From JBBQWZ01 sp038210135 (lineage in GTDB: Bacteria > Acidobacteriota > Terriglobia > Bryobacterales > Bryobacteraceae), in assembly GCA_038210135.1 (NCBI GenBank), contig JBBQWZ010000040.1, positions 1-64,000 of the forward strand: 64,000 nt of DNA, in the 5' to 3' direction. This document shows, piece after piece, positions 44,550 to 53,731 of the stretch (position 1 is its first letter; every line of letters starts with the position of its first letter). The notes beneath the pieces are model-generated. The model was not told where the DNA came from. It saw only the letters and a program-made list of their open reading frames with translations, and ran no database searches. Position numbers and translations under genes: made by a program.

Positions 44550-47231
44550 CTATTCGTAGCGCAGCGCGACCATAGGATCGACGCGCGTCGCTCTTCGCGC
44601 TGGTAGATAACAAGCCAGTAGGGCCACGGCGGTGAGACACGCGCTGACGCCGATGAATGTGAGCGGGTCGATGGGATTGACTCCGTACAGTGCGAACGAC
44701 ATGAGTTTCGCTACGCCGGCCGACGCGAGCAAGCCGACTCCAAGTCCGGCGAGCACCGGCCGCATGCCCTGTCCCACCACCAGCGTCAGGATTTCGCGCG
44801 TGTCCGCGCCCAACGTAATTCGAATTCCCATCTCCCGGATTCGTCGATTCACGCCATAGGAAATGACTCCGTAGATTCCGACGGAGGCGAGCAACAATCC
44901 GACGAACCCAAGTGTCGCCGCAACGGCCGCCACCAGAAGAGACGGCTTCTTCCAGAAATCCACGTATTCCTGGATGGTCTTGGCATTTACGATCACGGCG
45001 GAATCCAATGACCCGACGGCGCTGCGAACGCGCCGGGCTACTGCGACTGGCGGTTCGCTCGAATGGATCAGTAGCGAGAGAGTGGACTGTCCGGTTTCGG
45101 TAACGGGGAAATATACGTACGTGGAGTCAACCGCCGACAGCGAAGTGGACCGCGCATCGCGCGCCACGCCGATCACTTCAATCAGCGTGTCTTCATGGCG
45201 CATTTGCTTTCCGACCGGATCCTCGCCCGGCCAGAAACGCCGCGCCGTCGCTTCCGAGATGACCGCGATATCTTCGAGCGTTCTTTCGCGCGTCTCCGCT
45301 TCCGTGAATCCGCGCCCCCGCACGATCGGAATTCCCATGAGCGCGAAGTATTGATGTGAAACGCTATTGATGCGGATATGCCGCTTGACCGGCGGGGTGC
45401 CCATCTCGACCACTGTCTCGCGGTTCGACCCGCTTAACGGAATGAGCCCTGCCAGGCTCACGGCATCGATTCCGGGGAACCCGGACACTATTTCCACCAG
45501 CTGACGGTTGAATACGGCCGCCCGCGCATCGGTGTAGCCTTGCCGTTTCAGATCGAGTTCCGCAGTCAGCGTATTCGTGGTCTTGAATCCAGGATCCACG
45601 CTCTGCGCCGCCTGCAAGCCGCGCATCAGCAGACCCGCCGCGACTAATAAGACCAGGCATACCGACACCTGTACGCTGACTAGTGCGGCTCGCAGCCAGC
45701 TTCGCGAGGCGCCAGTCGTCAGTCCGGAGCCTTCGTCTTTTAAGGCCGAGTTTAAATCCACTCGCGTGGCCTGGAATGCCGGAGCCAGCCCAAACGCGGC
45801 GCTGGTCAGCAAAGAAATCAGAAAAGCGTAACCGAGTATCCGCAGGTCGAGTTCAATGTTGAGAGCCACCCCCGGCAGATCACTCGGCAAACTCGCGACC
45901 ACGAACTGAAGCAGGAATTGTGAGCTCCAGTTCGCCATCACGACTCCTGCCGCGCCGCCCATCACCGCAATCAGGACGCTCTCGGTCAGCAGCATGCGGA
46001 CCAGCCGCCAGCGGCTTGCACCGGTAGCCAGCCGGATGGCGATCTCTTTCTGCCGGGCGGCCGCGCGAGCCAGCATCAGGTTCGCGATGTTCGCGCAGGC
46101 AATCATCAAGACCAGCCCCACCGCAAGCAGTGCAGCGGATCCGCCCGCGAACAGTATGGTCCGCGATTCCGGATCTCCGAGAAGCGTCGCGACATCGACA
46201 GCCAGAACTGTTTTACGAGGAACGTACGTTTGATCAATCCGATCCGCGATCACGGAAAGATCCGCGCGCGCCTGTGAGATCGAAACGCCAGGCTCCAGAC
46301 GGCCCACCATTTCGAGCCAGCTGAGATTCGATTTCTCGAGATTCTTGCGGCCGGGAATCATGGTCGGCTGCATCGTGATCGGCGCCCAGAAAGCAGCCGG
46401 TACCAGAGAAGTTCCGGGAAAGCCTTTCGGCGCCACCCCGATCACCGTCAATGCACGCCGGTTGATCACTATGGTCTTGCCGATCAGCGACGGATCCGCG
46501 TGGAATTGGCTGCTCCAGAAGTCGTGTCCCAACACCGCCACCGGCGCTTCATTGGGCGTTTCACATTCCTCCTTGGTGAATTCGCGTCCCAAGGCCGGAG
46601 TTCGGCCAAGCACGGTGAAGTAGTTGCAGGTTACGATTTGGCCGGCTAGGCTGCGCGGAGTCGTGCCACCGAGCGAAACGTAAACCAGCGCCGAAGCCGC
46701 TATGCCCGACAACGTTTTGTTTTGGTCCCTGTAGGTTTGGAATTCGGGATACGAAAAATAACTGATGGCGCCATCCACGCTGCGGTTGGTGGGTCCACGA
46801 AACGTTTGATAGATGCTCACTATGCTCGATGCATCGCGAACCGGCAGCGGGCGGAGCGCGACTGCATTCAAGAACGTGAACACCGTCGTGTTGACACCAA
46901 TTCCGAACCCGAGCGCCAACACCGCCACCGCGGTGAAGCCCACATTCAAGCGCAGGGTCCGGACGGCGTATTGTATATCCTTCGCAAAACCGGAGAACAG
47001 ATTCATAGGGTTTGTTCCTTGGGACGCAGAGTGCTTCTGATGCTCGAACTTTGGCGTGATGACGCTTAGCGTCTGCTGCCAGAACCACGAAGCCGGGTGG
47101 CCGCCGGTTGAATATTCCTCAAATAAATCCCCGGCGATGCATTCGTAATGAGCTTTCGACAGGCGAAGGCGCAGTAGCCAGCATGCGAGCCGCGGCGGCG
47201 TTTTGAACGGCGCTGTAATGGGATCCTTCAT
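44550..47231 (-). CDS. ADOP-family ABC permease (MacB/FtsX type)
   Basis: The 893-residue permease has the acidobacterial duplicated orphan permease plan. There is an N-terminal prefix (about residues 1-75, with RLSKAHYECIAGDLFEEYS), then a MacB-like periplasmic core after the first helix (VGFTAVAVLALGFGIGVNTTVFT), an FtsX domain near 385-500, a second periplasmic core and a second FtsX domain at the C-terminus ending in ATRVDPMVALRYE. No ATPase gene adjoins it, as is usual for the family. It is translationally coupled to the PadR gene upstream (ATGA overlap). The substrate is unknown; antimicrobial peptides or envelope lipids have been suggested for related MacB systems. Confidence 0.9.
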   Translation of the reverse strand: MKDPITAPFKTPPRLACWLLRLRLSKAHYECIAGDLFEEYSTGGHPASWFWQQTLSVITPKFEHQKHSASQGTNPMNLFSGFAKDIQYAVRTLRLNVGFTAVAVLALGFGIGVNTTVFTFLNAVALRPLPVRDASSIVSIYQTFRGPTNRSVDGAISYFSYPEFQTYRDQNKTLSGIAASALVYVSLGGTTPRSLAGQIVTCNYFTVLGRTPALGREFTKEECETPNEAPVAVLGHDFWSSQFHADPSLIGKTIVINRRALTVIGVAPKGFPGTSLVPAAFWAPITMQPTMIPGRKNLEKSNLSWLEMVGRLEPGVSISQARADLSVIADRIDQTYVPRKTVLAVDVATLLGDPESRTILFAGGSAALLAVGLVLMIACANIANLMLARAAARQKEIAIRLATGASRWRLVRMLLTESVLIAVMGGAAGVVMANWSSQFLLQFVVASLPSDLPGVALNIELDLRILGYAFLISLLTSAAFGLAPAFQATRVDLNSALKDEGSGLTTGASRSWLRAALVSVQVSVCLVLLVAAGLLMRGLQAAQSVDPGFKTTNTLTAELDLKRQGYTDARAAVFNRQLVEIVSGFPGIDAVSLAGLIPLSGSNRETVVEMGTPPVKRHIRINSVSHQYFALMGIPIVRGRGFTEAETRERTLEDIAVISEATARRFWPGEDPVGKQMRHEDTLIEVIGVARDARSTSLSAVDSTYVYFPVTETGQSTLSLLIHSSEPPVAVARRVRSAVGSLDSAVIVNAKTIQEYVDFWKKPSLLVAAVAATLGFVGLLLASVGIYGVISYGVNRRIREMGIRITLGADTREILTLVVGQGMRPVLAGLGVGLLASAGVAKLMSFALYGVNPIDPLTFIGVSACLTAVALLACYLPARRATRVDPMVALRYE

Positions 47232-47554
47232 ATTTTCTGCAGGTCCAATCCTTCGAGCATCACCGAGAGAGCTTTTTGGCTTCGCCGGATCGCCTTCACT
47301 CCCAGCGGTTCCACCCGGAAATAGCGCTTGGCTCGTCCCCCGCGCGCGGGCGTCGGGTCCGAGAACCAGGACTGCACGTAGCCCTTCGATTCCAGCCGGT
47401 CGAGCGTGCTGTAGAGCGACCCCACAGTGATCGCGCGCTTCGTCCGCTTTTCTATTTCCTGCCGAATCGGCACGCCGTAGGCTTCCGGTCCCAAACGCAG
47501 CAACGCGAGCAGGACGATGTGCTCAAATTCACCGAGGTAGTCGCGGGCCGCCAT
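47228..47554 (-). CDS. PadR-family transcriptional regulator
   Basis: The 108-residue winged-helix protein begins YLGEFEHIVLLALLRLGPEAYG and carries ITVGSLYSTLDRLESKGYVQSWF, then GRAKRYFRVEPLG, the usual PadR DNA-binding wing. It precedes the ADOP permease with overlapping stop and start codons, a pairing common in Acidobacteria. It probably represses its own operon and responds to a small molecule exported by the permease; that last part is inference. Confidence 0.92.
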   Translation of the reverse strand: MAARDYLGEFEHIVLLALLRLGPEAYGVPIRQEIEKRTKRAITVGSLYSTLDRLESKGYVQSWFSDPTPARGGRAKRYFRVEPLGVKAIRRSQKALSVMLEGLDLQKI

Positions 47555-47652
47555 ATGTTCTGCTTTGTAGGATACGACAGAATTTCGATTTCGTTCCCGG
47601 AAAGTTCAGTACGAAAATCGCCATCACGGACCGGCACGGTACAAACGCGACT

Positions 47653-48849
47653 GTGCCCGTTTTGAATGGCCCGCTAGCGGGCATCCGAGTCCTCGACTTC
47701 TCCAGCTTCCTCGCCGGACCCGCCGCCGCCGAACATCTCGGTGACATGGGCGCCAGCGTCATCAAGGTCGAGCCGTTGACCGGCGACCTCGGACGCGGAT
47801 GGAGCCCCTTCATCGCGGGGGAGTCGCGCTTCTTCCTCGCCTGGAACCGCAACAAGCGCAGCCTCGCCGTCGATCTGACCACCGCCGCCGGCCGCGAGAT
47901 CGTCTACAAGCTGGTCAAGGACGCCGACGTCATCGTCGAGAACTTCCGCCACGGCGTCACCCGAAAATTGAAGATCGACTACGACACCCTGCGCGAGCAC
48001 AATCCGAAGCTGATCTACGCCACCTCCACAGCGTTCGGCTCCAAGGGACCGGACGCCAACCGGCCAGGGTACGATCCAATTCTCCAATCGCTGACCGGCG
48101 CCGCGCGCGGAAACGAGCGGATCAACGGCGGAACCACCGCGATCTGCTGCGTCGCCGTCGCCGATCATCAATCCTGCATGCTGATGGTTTCCGGTATCTG
48201 CGCGGCGCTTTTCTACCGGGAACGCACGGGCGTCGGTCAGAAGCTTGAGACCTCGTTGCTCCAGGCGGCCATGAACGTACAGTCGCAGATGTTCGTCAAG
48301 CCCCTCGACCACAAAGAAGAGGGCCTGCTCGGTATCTATCCCTACAGACTGTTTTCGACCAAGGACGATCGCATCTTTATCGCGGCTGGAACCGATCGCT
48401 TTTGGCGCATCTTTTGCGACGTGATCGGCGATCCCGAACTGGGTGCCGATCCCAATTACGCCACCAACGGCCTGCGTGTCAACCACGCGCCGATACTCAC
48501 CGACCGCCTGCAGCCGTTATTCCTCAAGAAGACCACTGCCGAGTGGGAGGCTTTGTTGATTGCGGCTGGCGTTCCCTGCGCCGCGGTTCGCACGTACATG
48601 GAGTTCTTCGACGACCCGCAAGTCGAAGCCATGGACATGAAGCCCGTGATGGAGCATCCGCTCGCTGGACGCTTGCAAGTCTCCGGCTTGCCCGTGCATT
48701 TCCACGAGACTCCGGGTGTTCTCAATCGGCCCGCGCCGCTGCTCGGCGAACACACTTCGGAGATCCTGCGCGAGGCCGGCTACGCGGAATCCGCCATCGC
48801 AGACCTGATTGCCGGTAACGTCGTCAACCAGCACGCGCACGGCGTCTAA
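47653..48849 (+). CDS. CaiB/BaiF-family (class III) CoA-transferase
   Basis: The 398-residue protein starts at GTG with LAGIRVLDFSSFLAGPAAA, the opening typical of the formyl-CoA and carnitine CoA-transferase family. VIKVEPLTGDLGRGW, FLAWNRNKRSLAVDL and VENFRHGVTRKLKIDYDTL follow, along with GYDPILQSLTG. It moves CoA between carboxylic acids; the partner acids are unknown. It starts 98 bases from the divergent PadR gene and its stop lies 5 bases ahead of the next start. Confidence 0.92.
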   Translation: MPVLNGPLAGIRVLDFSSFLAGPAAAEHLGDMGASVIKVEPLTGDLGRGWSPFIAGESRFFLAWNRNKRSLAVDLTTAAGREIVYKLVKDADVIVENFRHGVTRKLKIDYDTLREHNPKLIYATSTAFGSKGPDANRPGYDPILQSLTGAARGNERINGGTTAICCVAVADHQSCMLMVSGICAALFYRERTGVGQKLETSLLQAAMNVQSQMFVKPLDHKEEGLLGIYPYRLFSTKDDRIFIAAGTDRFWRIFCDVIGDPELGADPNYATNGLRVNHAPILTDRLQPLFLKKTTAEWEALLIAAGVPCAAVRTYMEFFDDPQVEAMDMKPVMEHPLAGRLQVSGLPVHFHETPGVLNRPAPLLGEHTSEILREAGYAESAIADLIAGNVVNQHAHGV

Positions 48850-48854
48850 AAGCG

Positions 48855-49817
48855 ATGCAGGGCTCGCTTCCGCTCTTCGACGAACCATCCGGCTTTGACC
48901 GTGAGGGGCTCGCGGACCGCCTCGCGCGGCTTCGCGAAGAAGGCATTTGGATCGGCACCAGTTCCTGGAAGTATCCGGGGTGGCTCGACCAGATCTATAC
49001 TCGCGACCGCTATCTGACACGCGGCCGTTTCTCGCAGAAGCGCTTCGAGCAGGAATGCCTGGCGGAATACGCAGAGGTCTTTCCGATCGTATGCGGCGAC
49101 TTCAGCTTCTACCAGTTTCCGACGCCCGAATTCTGGCAGAAGATGTTCACGACCGCGCCACGGTCGCTGCTGTTTGCGTTGAAGGTGCCGGAGGAGATCA
49201 CGGTCAACGTGTGGCCGCGGCATGCGCGATACGGTCCGCGGGCCGGCATGCGGAATGAAGCCTTCCTGAACGCCGATGCTTTTCGCGGAGCGTTCCTTGA
49301 TGTACTCGAACCTTACAGCGATCGTGTGCCAGTATTAATCTTCGAATTCGGAGCCTTCGGTGCGAAAAGTTTCGAGCACCCAGGCGAATTCCTGCTGGCG
49401 TTGAAGCCATTCCTGGATCGGCTTCCCACACACTGGCGCTACGCCGTCGAGGTCCGCAACGACGACTATCTGGTACCGGCCTACTTCGACGCGCTCGGCG
49501 AACGCAATGTCGCGCATGTGTTCAACGCTTGGACACGCATGCCGGAACTGAGTGAACAGATTGCGATGCCTGGCGCCTTCACGGCGGATTTCATGGTGAC
49601 GCGCGCGCTGCTCCGGAAAGGCCGTTCGTATGAGGATGCGGTCGCGCAGTTCTCGCCGTATCAGGAAATACAAGACACGAATGCGGACGCGCGCGCCACG
49701 CTGCGGGCTGTGATTGAGCGTGCGCAAAAGGAACGGCGGTCTGCGTACCTGTTCGTCAACAACCGGCTGGAGGGTAATGCTCCGAGTACGATCGACGCTG
49801 TGACGGCCGATGGTTAG
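48855..49817 (+). CDS. DUF72-family protein (YecE-like)
   Basis: The 320-residue TIM-barrel-like protein has the DUF72 marks WIGTSSWKYPGW, a following Phe/Tyr-rich region (CGDFSFYQFPTPEFW), FALKVPEEIT and YAVEVRNDDYLVPAYF. Members occur widely and their activity is not known. It directly follows the CoA-transferase and overlaps the hrpB start by 8 bases. Confidence 0.9.
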   Translation: MQGSLPLFDEPSGFDREGLADRLARLREEGIWIGTSSWKYPGWLDQIYTRDRYLTRGRFSQKRFEQECLAEYAEVFPIVCGDFSFYQFPTPEFWQKMFTTAPRSLLFALKVPEEITVNVWPRHARYGPRAGMRNEAFLNADAFRGAFLDVLEPYSDRVPVLIFEFGAFGAKSFEHPGEFLLALKPFLDRLPTHWRYAVEVRNDDYLVPAYFDALGERNVAHVFNAWTRMPELSEQIAMPGAFTADFMVTRALLRKGRSYEDAVAQFSPYQEIQDTNADARATLRAVIERAQKERRSAYLFVNNRLEGNAPSTIDAVTADG

Positions 49818-52188
49818 GCTCCCGGTTGACGACATCCTTAGCGACGTCGTCGAGTCTCTCGCGCGGCGATCGAATCTGGTGATCGAGGCTCCACCTGGGG
49901 CGGGGAAGACGACGCGGGTTCCGCCAGCGTTGCTGGATGCCGTAGGCGGCGAGGCCATCGTGCTCGAGCCGCGGCGAATCGCCGCCCGCATGGCCGCCCG
50001 GCGAGTCGCGCTGGAGCGTGGCGAGCGGGTCGGCGAGACGGTCGGCTATCAGGTCCGCTTCGAAGATGTGTCCGGTCCGCGGACACGGCTGCGGTTCGTC
50101 ACCGAAGGCGTGCTGGTCCGCAGGATGATGTCGAACCGGGACCTCGACGGCGTGTCGGCGGTGATCCTCGACGAGTTCCACGAGCGGCATCTAGACGGCG
50201 ACGTCGCGCTTGCGCTACTCCGTAATTTGCAAAGGACGCTGCGGCCTGACCTCAGGATTGTGGTGATGTCGGCGACGCTCGATGCTCTCCCCGTCGCGGC
50301 CTACCTGGACGCGGCGACGCTGAAGTCAGAAGGGCGATTGTTCGATCTGACCGTCGAGCATACGCCGCACTCATCCGCTCCACTTGAGGAGCAAGTGGCA
50401 GCGGCTCTTGAACGGATGCTAAAGACGCAGCCGAAGGGCGACATACTGGTGTTCCTTCCGGGCGCAGCCGAGATCCGGCGGGCGCAGCGTGCTTGCGAGC
50501 CCATTGCCCGGCGGGCAGGCCTGCTGCTAACGACGCTGCATGGAGATCTATCGGCCGAGGAGCAGGATCGCGCGGTGACGACGGGGTCGCAGCGAAAGGC
50601 GATCCTGTCCACCAACATCGCGGAGAGTTCGGTGACCATCGAAGGCGTCACCGCGGTGATCGACAGCGGCCTTGCGCGTTTTGCCAGCGATTCACCATGG
50701 AGCGGTCTGCCGCGCCTCGAAGTCGCGCGAATCAGTAGGGCGTCTTCGAAGCAGCGCGCGGGTCGCGCGGCTCGAACGGCTCCGGGGCATGTGATCCGGC
50801 TCTATTCGCTCGACGATTTCGCGCGGCGCCCCGAGCACGATGCTCCCGAGATCACGCGGCGCGAATTGTCGCAGCTGGTGTTGGACCTCGCCGTCATGAG
50901 TCAAGCGAATCTCGAATGGCTGGATCCGCCGCCGCCGTTGGCTTGGTCCGCGGGCCAGGAGCTTCTAGAGCGGCTCGGTGCCCTCCGTTCGGGATCGCCA
51001 ACGGCGATCGGCAGGAAGATGGCCGAGTTGCCCGTGCATCCGAGGCTGGCTCGCTTAATGCTCGATGCGGCGGAACGCGGAGTCGCAAGATCGGGCTGTG
51101 CCGCCGCGGCGGTGTTGTCGGCGGGAGAACGGGGCCGCTCCGACGGAGGATCGACACTGCATGATCTGATCGAAGGTGAGTGGTCGCCGCAGACCGCGCG
51201 AGTGTTTGAGCAGCTGCGGCGAGCAGGTTCGAATCGGCCGGATCGTGCGAAGGACGCGGACGAGGCGCTGCGCTGGTCGGTGCTCGCCGCGTTTCCGGAC
51301 CGCGTCGCACGCCGCCGTCGCGAGGAGGAAGTGCTGCTGGCTTCCGGTGGATCCGCGCAGGTGCGGGCGGGCCGGTCGGATTCCCAGGCCGGAGGCCTAG
51401 GCTACTCCGAGTTCTTTGTCGCACTCGATATAGAGGAGCGGCGGGAGCGAGGTCTTCCACTGGTTCGGCTTGCAATGCCGATTGAACCGGAGTGGCTGCT
51501 GGAGCTGTTCCCGGATCGCGTGATCGACCGCCGCGTCATCGAATGGAACCGCCAGGCCGAGCGCGTCGAGCAGGTCGAATTTCTAATGTACGACCAGTTG
51601 GTGCTCGAGGAAAAGCGAGGCGGCCGTCCCGATCCGCAAGCGGCTGCGCAGTTGTTAGCCGCCAAGTCGGCGGAAGTCGATCTCGGGCGGTTCGTCGATC
51701 GCGAAGCGCTCGCGCTGTTGCAAGCGCGGTCTGCCTTTGCGGCGCAGCATTCCAAGGTGCAAGTCGTGTCTGAGGAACTGATCCACTCGACACTGGCGAG
51801 ACTTTGCGCGGGCCGGACTTCATTGAAGGACCTGGAATCGGCCGGACTGCTCGAAGCGTTGGTTTCGCAGGCGGGGCGAGCGGAGTTGGAACGTGCGGCT
51901 CCGTCGACAATGCGGTTGCCGGCCGGACGCCAAGCGAAGATCCATTACGAGACCGCCAAGCCGCCGTGGATCGAATCCCGGCTCCAGGATTTTTTCGGTA
52001 TGGAAGCGACACCGAGTGTGGCAGGCACCCCGCTCGTCGTGCATCTGCTCGCCCCGAATCATCGCCCCGTGCAGGTGACGTCCGATTTAGCGGGCTTTTG
52101 GCAGCGGCTGTATCCGCAAATCCGGCGCGAGTTGATGCGGAGATACCCGCGCCACAAGTGGCCCGAGGATCCCCGAACCGGCGTGTGA
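49810..52188 (+). CDS. hrpB: ATP-dependent helicase HrpB (DEAH-box)
   Basis: The 792-residue helicase has Walker A APPGAGKTT near 28, LEPRRIAARMAARRVA, a DEFH-type Walker B (ILDEFHERH), motif III SATLDA, then motifs V and VI in the second RecA domain (STNIAESSVTIEGVTAVIDSG and QRAGRAAR). The C-terminal half carries the HrpB-specific domain ending RYPRHKWPEDP, which is diagnostic. Function in bacteria is poorly defined; it is thought to act on RNA. Confidence 0.94.
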   Translation: MVRLPVDDILSDVVESLARRSNLVIEAPPGAGKTTRVPPALLDAVGGEAIVLEPRRIAARMAARRVALERGERVGETVGYQVRFEDVSGPRTRLRFVTEGVLVRRMMSNRDLDGVSAVILDEFHERHLDGDVALALLRNLQRTLRPDLRIVVMSATLDALPVAAYLDAATLKSEGRLFDLTVEHTPHSSAPLEEQVAAALERMLKTQPKGDILVFLPGAAEIRRAQRACEPIARRAGLLLTTLHGDLSAEEQDRAVTTGSQRKAILSTNIAESSVTIEGVTAVIDSGLARFASDSPWSGLPRLEVARISRASSKQRAGRAARTAPGHVIRLYSLDDFARRPEHDAPEITRRELSQLVLDLAVMSQANLEWLDPPPPLAWSAGQELLERLGALRSGSPTAIGRKMAELPVHPRLARLMLDAAERGVARSGCAAAAVLSAGERGRSDGGSTLHDLIEGEWSPQTARVFEQLRRAGSNRPDRAKDADEALRWSVLAAFPDRVARRRREEEVLLASGGSAQVRAGRSDSQAGGLGYSEFFVALDIEERRERGLPLVRLAMPIEPEWLLELFPDRVIDRRVIEWNRQAERVEQVEFLMYDQLVLEEKRGGRPDPQAAAQLLAAKSAEVDLGRFVDREALALLQARSAFAAQHSKVQVVSEELIHSTLARLCAGRTSLKDLESAGLLEALVSQAGRAELERAAPSTMRLPAGRQAKIHYETAKPPWIESRLQDFFGMEATPSVAGTPLVVHLLAPNHRPVQVTSDLAGFWQRLYPQIRRELMRRYPRHKWPEDPRTGV

Positions 52189-52205
52189 AGGTTTCCGGCT
52201 TTGCG

Positions 52206-52901
52206 CTACGGCTGTTGGGGATTGTGCGCCGAAGGCTCTACCTTCGGATCCGCCTTCTTGCCTTTGAAGATTCGGCCGACGGCGCGCAGCAGGCGCTTGG
52301 GCAGGGGCTTCTCTTCTTCAGGCTTGCGGCCGGACGCGGTGGCTTGCGGGGGTGGCGGATCGGCATCCAAAATATCCTTCGGGGCTTCGCCAGTCGTAGG
52401 GAGGGCGCCTGCGGGAGCCGATTCTTCGGATGGAGTGGCGGACTCGGAAGACGCAGCCGGATTCTGAGCGAATTCTTTCGTTACCGCCTGCCGGGTGACA
52501 ACCGTGATTTTGGGACGACGCTGCACCGGTGCGGCGGCACGAGCCGTTCCAGGCTGGAATGGCGGAACGGGCGTTACCACCGGCTTTTCATCCTGCTGTG
52601 GTCCGGCGATTTTAATTCCTTCGGCTTCTTTGGGAGTCCAAGCCGGATTCGGCGCCGGTGCCGGCGGCTGAAATTCGATAAAGATAAAGACCGCTGCCAA
52701 GGCTACCGACGCCACCAGCATCCCGCGGAGGATCGGTCCCAGCAGTGGTTTGCGAGGGGCGGCTGATGGTTGTTCTGCCGCGCCGTCCATGACATTCAGA
52801 TAAGCTTCGCGGCGGCTCGCGGATTTCGGCTTCGTCGAAGGTTCCTGCACTAATCTTAGATCGGCATTCCCCGCTTTCGAGTTACAGAATTCAGATCCCA
52901 T
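52206..52901 (-). CDS. Single-pass membrane protein, proline/alanine-rich, unknown function
   Basis: The 231-residue protein has a cytoplasmic N-terminus with charged and Pro/Ala residues, one membrane segment (GMLVASVALAAVFIFIEF, about residues 60-77) and a long low-complexity periplasmic part rich in Pro, Ala, Glu and Lys. It ends in a basic patch (KRLLRAVGRIFKGKKADPK). No domain was recognised. The layout resembles TonB-like or linker proteins but no conserved C-terminal domain is seen. It faces hrpB tail to tail. The ATG at 52901 is used for lack of a better start; an ATG 37 codons later is possible. Confidence 0.6.
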   Translation of the reverse strand: MGSEFCNSKAGNADLRLVQEPSTKPKSASRREAYLNVMDGAAEQPSAAPRKPLLGPILRGMLVASVALAAVFIFIEFQPPAPAPNPAWTPKEAEGIKIAGPQQDEKPVVTPVPPFQPGTARAAAPVQRRPKITVVTRQAVTKEFAQNPAASSESATPSEESAPAGALPTTGEAPKDILDADPPPPQATASGRKPEEEKPLPKRLLRAVGRIFKGKKADPKVEPSAHNPQQP

Positions 52902-53124
52902 ATTTTGCCCGAGGCTTCATTAAGGTGAACCCCTGACGAAGAAGTTGCGCCGGTTCACATGAGCTTTAGTGTAGTGGAGACGATTGGGCGGGTTTATTGA
53001 CCCTGGGTCGTCTTTTGAGTTCTGACTCTCGGCTCGGCAGGCTCCCCCTTGAGGCTCGGTCCATTCGTAATCGTCCTAAACGATCCGCTGGCTCTGCCCG
53101 AAGTGGACCGCGGGGCGCGTCTTC

Positions 53125-53634
53125 TTACCAGCCCATTCGATTTCGCAGGTTCACGATCTGCGCTACATGGTGGCGACTGTGCCAACTGTACATGGACAGC
53201 AACCAATCGAGAGTGCACTTTCCGTGATCGGGGTGAACGAAAGTCTTCTCAAAATCGGCTTCGGTCATCGCTCGCCAGATCGCGGCCCAACGCTGATGAA
53301 CGCTGTCGAGGATGGGCAGGGAGGCATCGATGGGCAGCTTCGCGTCGGCCAGCTTGGCCCATTCCGCTTCCTCGTACGGCTTGATTGTGGGGCTGTCTTC
53401 GGTCAGCGCGAGCTTGCCGCGGATGAAACCGTTCATATGCGAATCGGCGACGTGGTGGACGGTTTGCCGGACCGTCCATCCGCCATCGCGGTAGGGCGTG
53501 TCGAGCTGGGCGTCGTTCAATCCGGCGACAGCGATGCGCAGTTTGCCGGGGAGTTCGTCAATGTCCTTGAGACGGCTTTCGAAGGTGCCCTGGTCGGGTT
53601 GGAATCGTCCTAGGGGGTAGCGAAGGTCTTCCAT
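53125..53634 (-). CDS. DinB-superfamily protein, BstA/YfiT-like
   Basis: The 169-residue four-helix protein has metal-binding histidines in TVRQTVHHVADSHMNGF and SMYSWHSRHHVAQIVNLR, the layout of YfiT/BstA, the putative bacillithiol S-transferase of Bacillus. YRDGGWTVRQ also matches the family. In bacteria without bacillithiol, the thiol substrate is unknown. A Trp-rich C-terminus ends the protein. From 52902 to 53124 no gene is seen. Confidence 0.88.
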   Translation of the reverse strand: MEDLRYPLGRFQPDQGTFESRLKDIDELPGKLRIAVAGLNDAQLDTPYRDGGWTVRQTVHHVADSHMNGFIRGKLALTEDSPTIKPYEEAEWAKLADAKLPIDASLPILDSVHQRWAAIWRAMTEADFEKTFVHPDHGKCTLDWLLSMYSWHSRHHVAQIVNLRNRMGW

Positions 53635-53731
53635 TTGTTTGAGGCTCCAGTTGGTTTCCGCTCCCTAACGGTCGCGGTTCGGTGCTGCGTCCGTCGCTCA
53701 CGCTACGGGTTCAAGGTTCTCGGCGGTTAGG
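53635..53731. repeat. Possible dispersed repeat between BstA-like and ABC genes
   Basis: The spacer contains CCGCTCCCTAACGGTCGCGG and CGTCCGTCGCTCACGCTACGG, phrases that recur between genes in Solibacter-type genomes. Only one copy is present in this window, so the call rests on familiarity rather than internal comparison. Confidence 0.25.
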